Shown here in pieces: positions 22,397 to 33,038 of a stretch of 64,000 nt of DNA. The stretch lies in contig JAHQRK010000010.1 in assembly GCA_019828595.1 (NCBI GenBank), forward strand, positions 1,798,001 to 1,862,000. The letters are read 5' to 3'. The position numbers and the translations under genes are program-made. The number at the start of each line of letters is the position of its first letter. Within the stretch, counting starts at the first letter, position 1. Below the pieces are notes generated by a model. It had not been told where the DNA came from and did not search any database. It was given only the letters and a program-made list of their open reading frames with translations. The DNA is from Aphanomyces cochlioides (Eukaryota > Oomycota > Saprolegniomycetes > Saprolegniales > Verrucalvaceae).

Positions 22397-23471
22397 CGAA
22401 GATTCCAATGACTTCATCGTGTCGTGATATTTTCATCTTGAATGTATGGTTGTCAATGTAAGTCAGCCTGCCACCGGGACTTCGAAATACCTTGGACAGA
22501 TTGATGCTACAGCGAAAGAGCTCATGTCGAATGGATTCAAGGAGAAGCCTGCGGCCAGTGTACAGTATCTGCAGCATATCTAAGGACGTTGTTTTCGTGC
22601 TTGCATCGACAACGTTTATGTATACATGTCAGGCCATGTGCCACTTTCACGCGCGGCGTTTACGTATACAGAGATGTGATCTCAGCCATATCCCCAGGGC
22701 AAATAGCAAGGTTCAGAGTCACATAACTATAGAAAGCATGAAGCAATCCCTGTTTGGCGCACTTTGGGGCTTCCCTCCATTCAGTTCTCAGTATGCTGGG
22801 AAAAATATTTCACTCGGCCACTGTGTTGCTTTTATAGATAAAGACGCAGTGTCCTTTGACAACAACGGCGTAATGCTGTGGTGGGGACAAAGACGCCTTG
22901 GTTCACATGGCAGAAGTTTAATGTTGTGTAAAGTATGGAGTCCTAGGACACTCAGGGTCTGGCCAAAGTTGTCTTTTGACGAGGCGAACACGTTAAGTAA
23001 TGGTTTAGCAGCACATTTGTTGATGACGTCCGTTGTTTGCTTGTGCAGCAATCAAAACGTGCTTGTTGAGTTGCGGTAAGAATTTGACGATTACTTCAGC
23101 AGCAATCATGATGATGATTGATGAGTTATGTTCGAATCCCATGATTCCTGCGAAAGCAATCACGAAGTTCTTGGCGAGTTACATTGTTTGCTCACTGGCA
23201 ATGCTGTGGAGCATAAACAACCTTGATTTGGCTTTCGATTAATTGCTCGAGCATTTTATTGACTTCTTACTGAGTCTACTACTGAATACATAGATTGATC
23301 GACAGTGCCTTGTACAATCTCAGTGGAGAGCGAGGCCGTTGCTGACTTCACAAGATGAAAGTGTCGGTGGGTACACGACTATTGTATTTCAAATTTTTTC
23401 GTCAAGTTGTATCTACACTGCTGAAGTCCGTCAGTTGCAAGATTTACGGTTATCTTGATGCGATTGCAAAT
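22397..23471. other. Long spacer without a supported gene
   Basis: A plus-strand open frame spans 22492-23079, but its first part runs against the pseudogene's 5' flank and it shows no domain I recognise. A minus-strand frame at 22788-23051 is equally uninformative. I see no RNA gene. Confidence 0.35.
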
Positions 23472-24939
23472 CTATCTTGTTGGCTCATCAGTTCTTGCTT
23501 GAATGACTTGTCGTAGAGCATAGTTGACCGCATCGCGAACGCGCTTGCCATTTTCAAGGAAGAAGCGAATACTTAGATGGTCCACAAGAGCTACATCCAT
23601 GTCATACGACGCAGGGACGATTGGCATTTCGCTCTCGTTGCCTTGTTTGACTGTTAAGGAGCTTGGAAGTGTCCTGTTCATTCGATTTGCCACATCAATC
23701 GCACATTGCACGGCGGAAGAGTCGTTGACAATCTCATTTAAACCCACTTGGATCAACAACGGAAGTCTGCAAGAGGTCTCATCTAGAGAAGCCACTTGGC
23801 CCCTGACAAGACTCAGCGAAGTCGCATTCAAGGAAAACTTACCAAATCCATTTGTTCTCAACGCCATCAGTTGTCATTTGGGGAACGAGCGCGTCATCCA
23901 GCACAGCTCTTGCGATGAGAATATCTCTGTCTTGTTCGTGGTACTGCTTTCGAATCACATTCGAATGCCAAGTCTATTAGGATCGCGGGCATCCACATCC
24001 GACTGTAGACTGTCGATTCATCAATTTGCTCGAAATCCTTTGACAAACATCGTTAGTGGATGCCATTGATATGAAGAGCACCTCAGTGACATCCCAAGGC
24101 AAGTATGCTTCTTGGGGTCCTCCGACGACGCCCCATAGAGTGGCTGAAATGATGTGGCGAGAGCAAGACATTTTGATATGCGTAGCGAGCTGATACATGA
24201 CGGAGCCATTGGCCTCGACTTTGAGCTCGGCCGTGGTAAAATCGTCCGTTCTATCGAGTAGTCCAGTTCGAAGAAACGCATGGTCCATGCGTCTGAGCTG
24301 TCGGTCGGCTATGGCATGGATAGCAGCACGACGGAGAGATGCTGTGGCTGCGAGGCGATAAGCCCGCCATTCCTCTGAATGGAGGTCTTGGTGCTACATC
24401 AAGATATACCCGACGCAGAATTCAACAACACGAACCATGAGTCTGGGCTTCTTCAGGAAGACTTTCTTCATTTGGTCGATGAAAGTCGCTTGCTGATCGA
24501 TTTCTTCTCGGAGGGCTTTGTTCTCATGAAAGGCTTTGGCTGTTTCGAGTTTTTCTTCTTGGGCCAATCGTTTCCAGTACGACACTTTGTCTTGGGCATC
24601 ACTCTCAGGCTGAAGCGACTCGAGCTTCTCTTTGAGCGTGCAAACATCCTCACGAAGACGTTTCAGTTCTTCTCTCTGTCGAGCCTCAAAAGTCGTCCTT
24701 GTCTTTTTCTTCTTCTGAGGCGGCTTGGCTTCTCGATGGTTGTCATCCGGGAAGGTATCGGCGAGTACGATCGTTGCAAGTTCATTGCGTTCGACTGGTA
24801 CATCCCTCGAATCATCGTAGTTGTCCTCCAACAAGGTGCAAACTTTGGCGAGGCCATCTTGCAATTGGTCGTCGGTGGCTAGCACGTAGCGCAAATCTTC
24901 CAGGATTTCCCACGTTTCGTTTTCCAAGTCAAACTCCAT
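23472..24939 (-). pseudogene. Coiled-coil/START-like family member, type B, frameshifts in exon 3 only
   Basis: Exon 1 (24939-24436) is intact: MEFDLENETWEILEDLRYVL, a Lys-rich patch KKKKTRTTFEARQREELKRL, QQATFIDQMKKVFLKKPRLM. Intron 1 is 24394-24435 (42 bp, GT-AG). Exon 2 is intact: LHSEEWRAYRLAATASLRRA to PWDVTEV. In exon 3, after QIDESTVYSRM, one base is missing near 24000 and another near 23985, throwing the frame before SNVIRKQYHEQD and RAVLDDALVPQM. Exon 4 is intact and ends at 23472 with LSIRFFLENGKRVRDAVNYAL. Only two single-base losses separate it from a working gene, so it is a young pseudogene or carries sequencing errors. Confidence 0.78.
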
Positions 24940-25815
24940 CTTGTTGACTGTGTCGCCTGAAGGATTTTGGACAATTGTTCACTCGAAATGTGCTGACTTA
25001 CAGTTGTCCGTCCAACTTCTTGTTTTTGAAGCAGATGAGTCGCACAGTCTGCATCATCTGTCCCATGATAGCTGTCTCACTGCGTAACTTGGCATTAAGC
25101 ATATCACTGTCATGCTTGAAGTGTGGTGGCCTTTGACACTTAGATTTCACTGGCTGAGATGCTTCCGACGCACAAACCATTGATATAGAATTGATCGTTT
25201 GGGCAGCTGGTTGCTTTCACACAAAGTTCTCGTCCTGGTGGCTGGTCATTTGTTGCATTATTTTCAGTGCGTTTCGCAGATCAGGTTCAAATCTACGAAC
25301 ATTTGCTACAGTAGTTAGTTTCGGTGCACGAGCACCTTTCCATGATGCTTATAGCCCAAGTTGAGCTATAACTCAAATGCTGACCGCAACTATGGACATC
25401 CACTTTGTCAACTTGTTCCTGTCACCATGAAATTCTACTGATATAATTTTGAAACTCTACTTTCGTTTGGTGCTGTATCTTCTTTGTATCTCTTTGTTGA
25501 GACAGAAAAAATGAGAACAAGAGAAGTAGAAATAGTCCCAGGAATTATTTATCTTTATTCTGTTGTCAACCGATGCAGTCATATGAAACCGCTGTAACTG
25601 CTCATGTGAAATTGCCTGACACGACCCAAGCCTTCTCACAGTCATTTAGGGCTTTTGCATCTGCAAATCTAACCTACATCAGCATATCCACGACAGCCTA
25701 AACAAAAAGAAACGATCTCTTGAGAGCTTCCTCACGTGATACATATCTTGGATAGGCACTTGCAAAGATTGTGAGGCAAAATCAATGGATAATTTAGCAT
25801 CAATCTTGAAATTCA
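24940..25815. other. Spacer without a supported gene
   Basis: A minus-strand frame at 24998-25180 ends in a Lys-rich stretch preceded by a weak coiled-coil pattern (LRSETAIMGQMMQTV). This faintly recalls the end of exon 1 of the family, but I cannot support it as a relic. Nothing else recognised. Confidence 0.3.
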
Positions 25816-27227
25816 TCAAGTTCTCGGCTGGACGGCTCTGCGTAGAGCAGAATTGACAGCATCGCGGATTTGCTTGCCGCTTTCGAGGAAGGTGCGAATG
25901 CTCGGGTGTTGCACTTGGTTTATGTCCATATCGTGCAATGCCGGCACGATGGAAAAGTCGCCTTCCTTGACTAGGCGACTGCTTGGTAATGTTCTGTTTG
26001 CTCGATTTGCCATCTCCACCGCACATTGCATAGCAGACGAGGCGTTGACAATCTCGTTCAAGCACATTTGAGTCAACAATGTGATGCTGCAGGATGTCTC
26101 ATTCACTGGCGTCACTTGGCCAATGAGTTTGAGCAGGCTGGAAGGATATCATACCAGATGCATTTATCCTCAACGCCCTGGGAAGACATTTGAGGAACCA
26201 GCGCATCATCGAGCACAGTTCTCACGATGAGAACGTCTCTGTCTGGTTCATGGTACAGCTATCGAATCAAGTTGGAATGCCACACCATGGCTGGATTGCG
26301 GTAGTCAACAATGCGACTGTAGACTGTCGTTTGCATCAATCAGCTCAAATGCCTACGACAAAGTTAGAGGACAATGCCGAATAGCGAAGGTACCTCCGTC
26401 ATGCCCATGGGCAAATACCCAACATGGCGTCCTCCAACGACGCCGTCGTAATGAGGTCACGGGGACAGGGCACTGTGAGGTGCGTAGCGAGCTGTTACAT
26501 GACGGAGCCATTTGCCTCGATTTTCAGCTCGGCCTTGTTGATAACCTCCATACAATCGAGAAGTCCAGCTCGCAGAAACGCATGGTTCATTCGTCTGATC
26601 TGGCGGTCGGCTATCGCATGAATGGTAGCATGACGTAGCGATGCTGTAGCTGCGAGGCGATATGCCTGCCATTCTTCTGAATGGACGTCCTGGTGGTGCT
26701 ACGTCAAGACATAAGTCACAATCTAATATCCAAACCAAACCGAAATTCTGGGCTTCTTGACGAACACTTTCTTCATTTGATCAATGAAAGTCGCGTGTTG
26801 ATCGACTGCTTCTCGTAGGGTTTGATTCTCGTGGACGGCTCGAGCCTTCACGTATTTTTCCTCTTGGGCGATTCGTTTCCAAAACGACATCTTCTCCTGT
26901 GCCTCACTGTCCGTCTCGAGCGACTGAAGCTGCTCTTTCAGTGCGTTCACTTCATCACGAAGCCCTCTTAATTCTTCACGTTGACGGACTTCAAAGTTCG
27001 ACCTTCTCTTCTTTGTTAAAGCTGGCGTTGGTGTACTTGGTTTGTCATCCGTCGACGGGTCGGCATCGTTTGTCGTCTCAAGCTCGCTACTGGCGACGGA
27101 GGCATCTCTCGTCTCGTCGCTGTCTTCCTCCAACATGGAGCAAACCTGGGCAAGACATTGATTGCAACTGATCGTCCGTCGCAAGCAGGAAGCGCAGGTC
27201 GGCCATGACATCCCATGGTTCCTCCAT
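25816..27227 (-). pseudogene. Coiled-coil/START-like family member, type B, with several stops
   Basis: Starts at ATG 27227 (MEEPWDVMADLRFLLATDDQ). One extra base in the LQDGLAQVC motif near 27160 shifts the frame, and the rest of exon 1 is open (FEVRQREELRGLRDEVNALK, QHATFIDQMKKVFVKKPRIS). In exon 2 a TAA replaces Tyr after NGSVM near 26490. In exon 3 one extra base stands in QIDA.TVYSR near 26330, and a TAG replaces Lys in NLIRKLYHEP near 26262. Exon 4 (from about 26115 to 25816) is open and ends with VQHPSIRTFLESGKQIRDAV. Introns keep GT-AG ends. Clearly a pseudogene. Confidence 0.85.
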
Positions 27228-27455
27228 GGTGTTTTTCGGTCTGAATATCCATCGCAACAACTCGTGTCCTCCATATGGCTACATGAACAATGGTGGCCTA
27301 TGACACATTTTTCACTTCCTGAGATGCCGACAACACTCATCCTGACGTACATTTGGACTCCATCCCTGCTGCTTCCACCACCTTCAACTCTAAATTCTTC
27401 ACAAGAAGGAAGAGTCTGTCGTGTGCTTTGCAAAAGCGTAAGTCAAGGGTCGACT

Positions 27456-27770
27456 ATGTTGGATTTTCGTTTTGGATCCGATGCCTTTGTTTGGGAAGTA
27501 AACTTGCAACCATCCCACGATCACGGACGAGTTTTCAAGGACGATGTGTTTGCCGAGGCAAATCTCGTTGCCTCAGCGCCCAACGTTACTCGCACATTTC
27601 GAATTCCGCCAACGCCGATTGTTCGTCTGCTTGGACGCGACTTTGGCATATGCAACTTCATTGGTATTTTCGCTGTCCAGATCAAAATATTGATGACGTT
27701 TGAAATTCACATGAATCTTCAGCTATTCTGGTTTTCGTGGGATGACATTGTGCAGAGCAAAATTTATTGA
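27456..27770 (+). CDS. Small hypothetical open frame, 104 residues
   Basis: The frame from ATG 27456 reads MLDFRFGSDAFVWEVNLQPS and continues with hydrophilic, non-repetitive composition through RIPPTPIVRLLGRDFG. It lies between two minus-strand family copies, and its 3' end overlaps the last exon of the downstream gene on the other strand. I do not recognise a family. Its position in a spacer of the repeated units leaves open that it is a fragment of a once larger flanking gene. Whether it is expressed is unknown. Confidence 0.25.
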   Translation: MLDFRFGSDAFVWEVNLQPSHDHGRVFKDDVFAEANLVASAPNVTRTFRIPPTPIVRLLGRDFGICNFIGIFAVQIKILMTFEIHMNLQLFWFSWDDIVQSKIY

Positions 27771-29167
27771 GTCGCGGATGCGCTTGGCATTTTCGAGGAA
27801 GAAACGAATGCTCGGGTGCTCGACTTCAGTGAAATCTATGTCAAACATACCAGGCACGATGGGATAGTTGCCCTCTTTGACTGTCAAACTATTTGGCAAT
27901 ATCCTGTTGATGCGGTTTGCCATGTCAATCGCACATTGCACGGCTGTGGGGTCGTTGAGAATTTCATTCAATCCAATTTGAATCAACAATGTGATTCGGC
28001 AGGAGGTGTCATCCAGTGGCGCTACTTGACTCCTGACCACAGAGATGATTCACCAAGTTGGAGAGGGACAACTTACCACACTGACTTGTTTTCAACGCCG
28101 TCTTCAGACATTTGAGGAACAAGCGCGTCGTCCAAGACAGTTCTCGAGATGAAAATGGTTCTATCTGGTTCACGATATACCTTTCGGATCAAATTGGAGT
28201 GCCACGTCTTGGCCGGATCGCGGATGTCTGCGATGCGGCTGTAGACTGTCGATTCATCGATGAGCTCAAATGCCTAGCACAAACAATATCATTAGCTCGA
28301 GTGGACTAGAGGAAGGCGACACCTCCGTCACGCCAAGCGGTAAACAATCGGCTTGGCTTCCTCCCATGACGCCCCACATCGTGGTCGTTATGGTATCGCA
28401 GGGAGCGGGAACCTTGACTTGTGTAGCAAGCTGATACAAGACAGAGCCATTCTCCCCCAGCCTCAACTCCGCCTTTGTGAAATCGTCAGTTCGATCGAGA
28501 AGTCCAGCTCGAAGGCACGCATGGTTCAATCGCCTGAGCTGTCGATCAGCAATCGCATGGATAGCGGCCTGTCTAAGTGATGCTGTAGCTGCAAGACGAT
28601 AAGATTGCCACTCAGCAGAATGGACGTCATGGTGGTGCTACACAAAGCCATCAAGTCTGGACGAATGGAGAGACGAACCATGAGTCTTGGTTTCTTGAGG
28701 AGAACTTTCTTCATTTGGTCAATAAAGGTTGCTTTTTGATCCACTGCTTCTCGGAGCGCTTCGTTTTCATGGAGCGCCTTGTTCTTTTCGAGTTTTTCAT
28801 CGTGGGCCATTCGTTTCCAAAAGGGCATTTTCTCCTCGCAATGACGCGTTGTCTCGAGTGACCGTAACTTGTCCTTCAGTGTGTCAACTTCCGCACGAAG
28901 GCGCTGTAACTCTTCTCGTTGACGGACTTCAAACGTTGTCCTGGGCTTTTTTTGCTTTCGCGATGGCTTGGCTCTAGTTAGCTTGATGTCCGACTCGGTG
29001 TTGGCAACCACAATCGTCTCGCGTTCTCTCCCTGCGACCGGTGCGTCACCCGACTGATCGCTGTCATCGTCCAGCATAGAGCAAACCTGCGCGAGTCCAT
29101 CTTGCAATTGATCGTCTGTGGCAAGGAGAAGACGCAAGTCTTCCACATCATCCCATGGTTCATCCAT
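27723..29167 (-). CDS. Coiled-coil/START-like protein, type B, intact
   Basis: Exons 29167-28679, 28637-28323, 28273-28077 and 28032-27723 (introns 41, 49 and 44 bp) give 436 residues. N-terminus MDEPWDDVEDLRLLLATDDQ, then LQDGLAQVCSMLDDD, a Lys/Arg patch SRKQKKPRTTFEVRQREELQ, a coiled coil to QKATFIDQMKKVLLKKPRLM, VHSAEWQSYRLAATASLRQA and HAIADRQLRRLNHACLRAGL. Exon 3 has SNLIRKVYREPDRTIFISRT and ends in ENKSVW. Exon 4 has VEHPSIRFFLENAKRIRDSI. It is the nearest relative of the gene at 33039-34482: intron 2 matches at 48 of 49 positions. A transposon at 30.6-32.5 kb separates the pair. Cellular role unknown; a homodimeric lipid-responsive regulator is one possibility. Confidence 0.86.
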
Positions 29168-30616
29168 GGTTGATATTTTCTACTCAAAGTGCATGTCGAC
29201 ATCGAAAATGTTTGTGCGACATCCACTTTATCTTCATTAAAATATGGTGGGAGAGCAGTTTCAATCTGGATGGCACTTGATGCATGGAATACCATGGAAA
29301 ATTTGCTCCAATGCTTCAGCGCTCTGGTGTACGACGAGCAAAAGGAAGTGTGCGGTATGCTAGTAGAGCTCTATTGTGAATATGGCGGTCGCTTGCTTCA
29401 CGCTGTGTCTGCGTGACGGGCTTTCACATATCAACGCGATTGCTGTTTGCATCCATCGCGCATCCATTCGCCGTTTTTGAAAGAGATTACATATAAGAGA
29501 GCGGTGGAAGTAAGCTACATAAGCTCAAAGATTGTTGGCACTCTTGGAGTGCCGCCTTCTTTGACGTTCATCTGTTAAAAGATTAGATTCTGGAAGGTGT
29601 CGGAGTTGAAATATACCTTGAACAATGCACTTGCATGTCATCCAACGTGAGGTTTCACCCAGAGGAGGCATTCGTACCCTGGCAACGACAGACCAACTGA
29701 AATGCTGACATGATCCAGTGAGGGGCGACAGAAAAGCATGAAATGATGCGAAACGTTGTAGTGAAAATGTAACCGACGTAACCGCCTAGGCTGCTTCATG
29801 ACCAGACTTCTGCCTGGGAGGTTCACGACTTTTAATAAAATTATCAATAATTAAAAAAAATATTCCCAAAATTTAAAAAAGTTTCTTCAAGATTCTTTTA
29901 GAGGATTCTTTTAGGATTATATAATCTAAAAAGAAACTTGCAAAACGACCTAAAAAAACCACACTTTCCAAACGATTCAAAGCTTGATATTTTAGGACAA
30001 GGTACTTAGGAACACTTCGTGAGGATATCAGTCGAGAAACATCAACTTTTGTCATATCTTGTATGGTTTTTTCAACGTCAAAGTCGGAGTTTTTAGCAGT
30101 TTCTTTTAACTTTACTTTAAAAAAACCACATTCAAACCATTTCAATCCTGGATTTCATTGGTCTCAGCTGTAGACTGTACTTACAGCTATAAGTTTCAAC
30201 GAAAAGTAATCGCAATGGGAAATGTCTTGGTTAGTTTTTTAAGCGACAAGTAAGACATTTTGGAACTTACATGTTAAAGAAACTTTTGTAAATGTTGTAT
30301 TGTGAATTTGGCTCACAATTGGAGTTTTGCTACATTTCTCAAATGTTCCAAATTATTGTCGCACGACTTGCGCACATACTATATTGGAGTAGTCTACTCA
30401 CTCTAATTGAAATGCTTTTGAATCTTTCGAGCATTCCACAAGATTGTCCTTATGATTCAGCACGCGGTGTCCCGCTAGCGTGCGTCTCGAAACACGAAAT
30501 ACCATTGCTTGTATGGCTATTAATTCCTTGGTTTGTCGAAAGCAAAATTGTCTACGTTGTATTCAAAGAGCCCCTCCACCATAACGTCGTGAATAACACA
30601 TTATGAACAAGAAGGA
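29168..30616. other. Spacer with a degenerate repeated segment
   Basis: 29290-29640 is similar to 35360-35690: both have GATTTGCTCCA or AATTTGCTCCA, then GGCGGTCG and a GTTGG.AC.TTG.CGCC-like tract. This suggests the same upstream flank duplicated with the genes. 29870-30150 contains an AAAAAAACCACA word twice, about 170 bp apart. 30290-30606 is the N-terminal remnant of the transposase that follows: FLGLSKAKLSTLYSKSPSTI can be read here with stops in frame. Confidence 0.45.
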
Positions 30617-31468
30617 TTGGTGGACAATCAATTGCGCAGAGCTCCCATACATCGAAAGTTTACAACAACCATGAAGGTTTGGTTATTAGAACTGTACAAG
30701 CATGAGCCACTACTGTACCTGGACGAAGCCAGACAGCGCTTTATCAATCATTTTTCTATGTATATTAGTGCATACACCGTTTGGTCGATCTTGCGGGAAG
30801 CAGGCTTGACGTGGAAAGTATTGGAAAGTCGAGCAATACAAATCAACTACTGTGATATTATTCGGTATGCAAATGAGCTTCTTTCTCTACCATGGCTATT
30901 GCTGAATCTTGTCTACCTCGATGAAGTGAGTTTCGATGACAGAGATATGATACGAAAGCATGGTTACTGCAGAAAGGGGCAACGTCTTGTTTACAGTGGC
31001 GACTTTAACAGAAAGCCTCGAGTTTCACTCTTGTGTTTCATTGGCATCAATGGGCTACTCGAAACATTCATGACTGACGGCACATTTTCGAGGTCAATCT
31101 TTGTCCAATGCCTGCAGCAATTTGCTATGAAGAATGTCGTGAAGCAATATCCTGGACCTAATTCAATATGGATTTTTGATGGCGCCAAGATTCATTGCCA
31201 TCCATCAATTATTTACTGTCTTCGCTCACTTGGAATTATTCCAATCTTCCTACCAGCCTACTGCCCATTCTACAATCCAATTGAAATTCTGTTTGGCATG
31301 GTAGAACGGAATTTCAAGAGGTTGATCCACCAAGACAGAACGAATATTCCTCTAGCTGTGTCGAATGCATTGACCTTGTATGCCAACTACAATTTCAAGG
31401 CTATCTACAAAAAATGCGGCTATGAAGGAGACAACAAGTTCAATCCAGGAACAGGTCTAGGAAACTAG
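30617..31468 (+). pseudogene. DDE transposase, Tc1/mariner-IS630 type, 5' end damaged
   Basis: An open frame of 283 codons. The N-terminal helix-turn-helix part has LLELYKHEPLLYLDEARQRF, then a winged-helix-like AYTVWSILREAGLTWK. The catalytic core shows D in NLVYLDEVSFD, D in WIFDGAKIH and E in FYNPIEILFGMVE, the DDE triad of the Tc1/mariner-IS630 group. In the same frame upstream, the recognition HTH (FLGLSKAKLSTLYSKS) is interrupted by a TAA before it and a TGA after it (probably Trp to stop, near 30583). So the full protein cannot be made unless an intron removes these. The gene overlaps the minus-strand partner by 4 bp at the stop codons. I could not find terminal inverted repeats. Confidence 0.8.
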
Positions 31469-32484
31469 AAATCATCGATTGATTTAACTATCAGTAACCA
31501 AATCCTATTTAATGCATGATCCTCATCAGGAATATCTTCGATTTCGTGCAATAATCTTTGTCCATAAGCAGTCTCAGAAGTTTCCACGGCAGATCCAAAT
31601 CCATCGAGCATATTTGTGTGTATTCCAGTCATTTCTTGCAATGCACACATTTGAGATTCCATTGTTTGATGAAGTGCTTCTATCTCGCCATGTTTTCGCT
31701 TCAAAATTTGGACGGTTGATCTAATTCGAGATATGCTGTTGAGAAAGTTCTCATTGGTATTGTTGGCGATATCGAGCCCGCGACGAACATTAGCCATTTG
31801 GATCTCTGGATTTGATGGAGCATGTGCAAAAAGGTGGATAAGATGCGCAGGAGGTGCTTGTGCTTCCAATGATTCTTGTAAGTGGGCATCTGCAGACTGT
31901 ATGTAGTTAGCCCAAAGCTGCCAATTGATATCAGGAGATTGGTAAGAATCTTGATGCAGCTCCTTCAACCGGGATTTCAATGCAAACAGTGATGCTGTTG
32001 TAGCTGCGCCAGCTCTATCTCGCTCAGCAGGCAATATCAGAGTATTTTCCACGACAAGCCAAAGTGCTTTTGACGAAACAGCGTTTGAATACTTGTGAAC
32101 AAAGAGTGATATGCATTTGTTGCACCAGGTTTGTAAGACGCTTGTTGAGATTGAGTCCAAATCGACGACTCGCTTTGATGGGGGGTAAAACAATACAAAT
32201 CGAGTAATGTCTTCTCAGTTTGGGGTCACCAAAGAGGACCATGATGGAGTCATATCGTTGGAAAAGATGATTTCGCGTTTGACCAAAGGCAGGACTACAT
32301 CAATCACACGGGACTTAAAATCATCGACCGATACCGCGTTGATTGTAAGGCGTTTAGCGGTTGTCCCCGAACTCTGACCCTTGAAGTTTCGAATACTTGG
32401 AGCAAGGTTGACGCGGAACACTTCATCGCCGCGACTGGCGGCTTCCATATCGATTGAAAAATGCGCTGTCTTTGTTTCGAACAC
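31465..32484 (-). pseudogene. Transposon-associated second gene, unknown, internal TGA
   Basis: Starts at ATG 32484 (MFETKTAHFSIDMEAASRGD). At 32215-32217 an in-frame TGA follows SSLVTPN; the same frame then runs on without a break (EDITRFVLFYPPSKRVVDLD) to the stop at 31465. CGA to TGA would explain it. The protein would be about 339 residues, the second half rich in helices (HGEIEALHQTMESQM) and likely coiled. I know no family name. It is convergent with, and touches, the DDE transposase gene, so I infer that both belong to one element. Alternatives: a host gene captured by the element, or stop-codon readthrough. Confidence 0.55.
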
Positions 32485-33038
32485 TTAAGAGACGTCTTTT
32501 AAAACAAATTTGAACGTTCAGATTTTTCACTTGGAAATTGTATGCGCATATCGTGCGTAAATTGTTGTTGCGAGAATATTAATTTGACCACACTCCAGTC
32601 ACGAACAAAAGGCGCAATATTGTCTTTTCGATTCAAATTTCGAATCGCCGGTTGATTTAATCGATTTCACAAATCGATTTGTGTGTGTTTTGACGTGTGT
32701 TTGTCGTGTATTTTAGCGTTACTAAATACACTTTAGTAGCTATTATTTAGCATTCCGATGTGTGAACTACACCTATTATCCGGATTTTAGCATAAATATG
32801 TCTGAATTCCGGTTAATTGGACAAATAACCGGATATTTATTGATTCCAAAAATAAAGAAATCGGGATAAAATTCGAGTTTTTGCCCGAAAAGACAATATA
32901 CATCAACAATCATGCAATTTAAAAACGTTTTGGGCAATAATGTTTTAAAAATAGAGGTACTTTTATAAATTGTTGATTTCCCGCATCTCCCTGAGGACTG
33001 AATGGCTATCATAATAGAAATCGGAATCAATCTAAAGT
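32485..33038. other. Spacer with a further inverted-repeat relic
   Basis: 32640-32720 (TTTCGAATCGCC, CGATTTCACAAATCGATTTG, GTGTGTGTTTTGACGTGTGT) recalls the terminal part of the MITE family but is diverged. A minus-strand frame at 32776-33030 shows nothing recognisable. Confidence 0.4.

Noticed and set aside
22492..23079. 195-residue plus-strand frame
   Set aside because: Overlaps the upstream flank of a pseudogene and shows no domain or biased conservation I can point to.
24998..25180. Possible exon 1 relic with KNKKL ending
   Set aside because: Resemblance to the coiled-coil end is limited to scattered residues and no flanking exon can be found.
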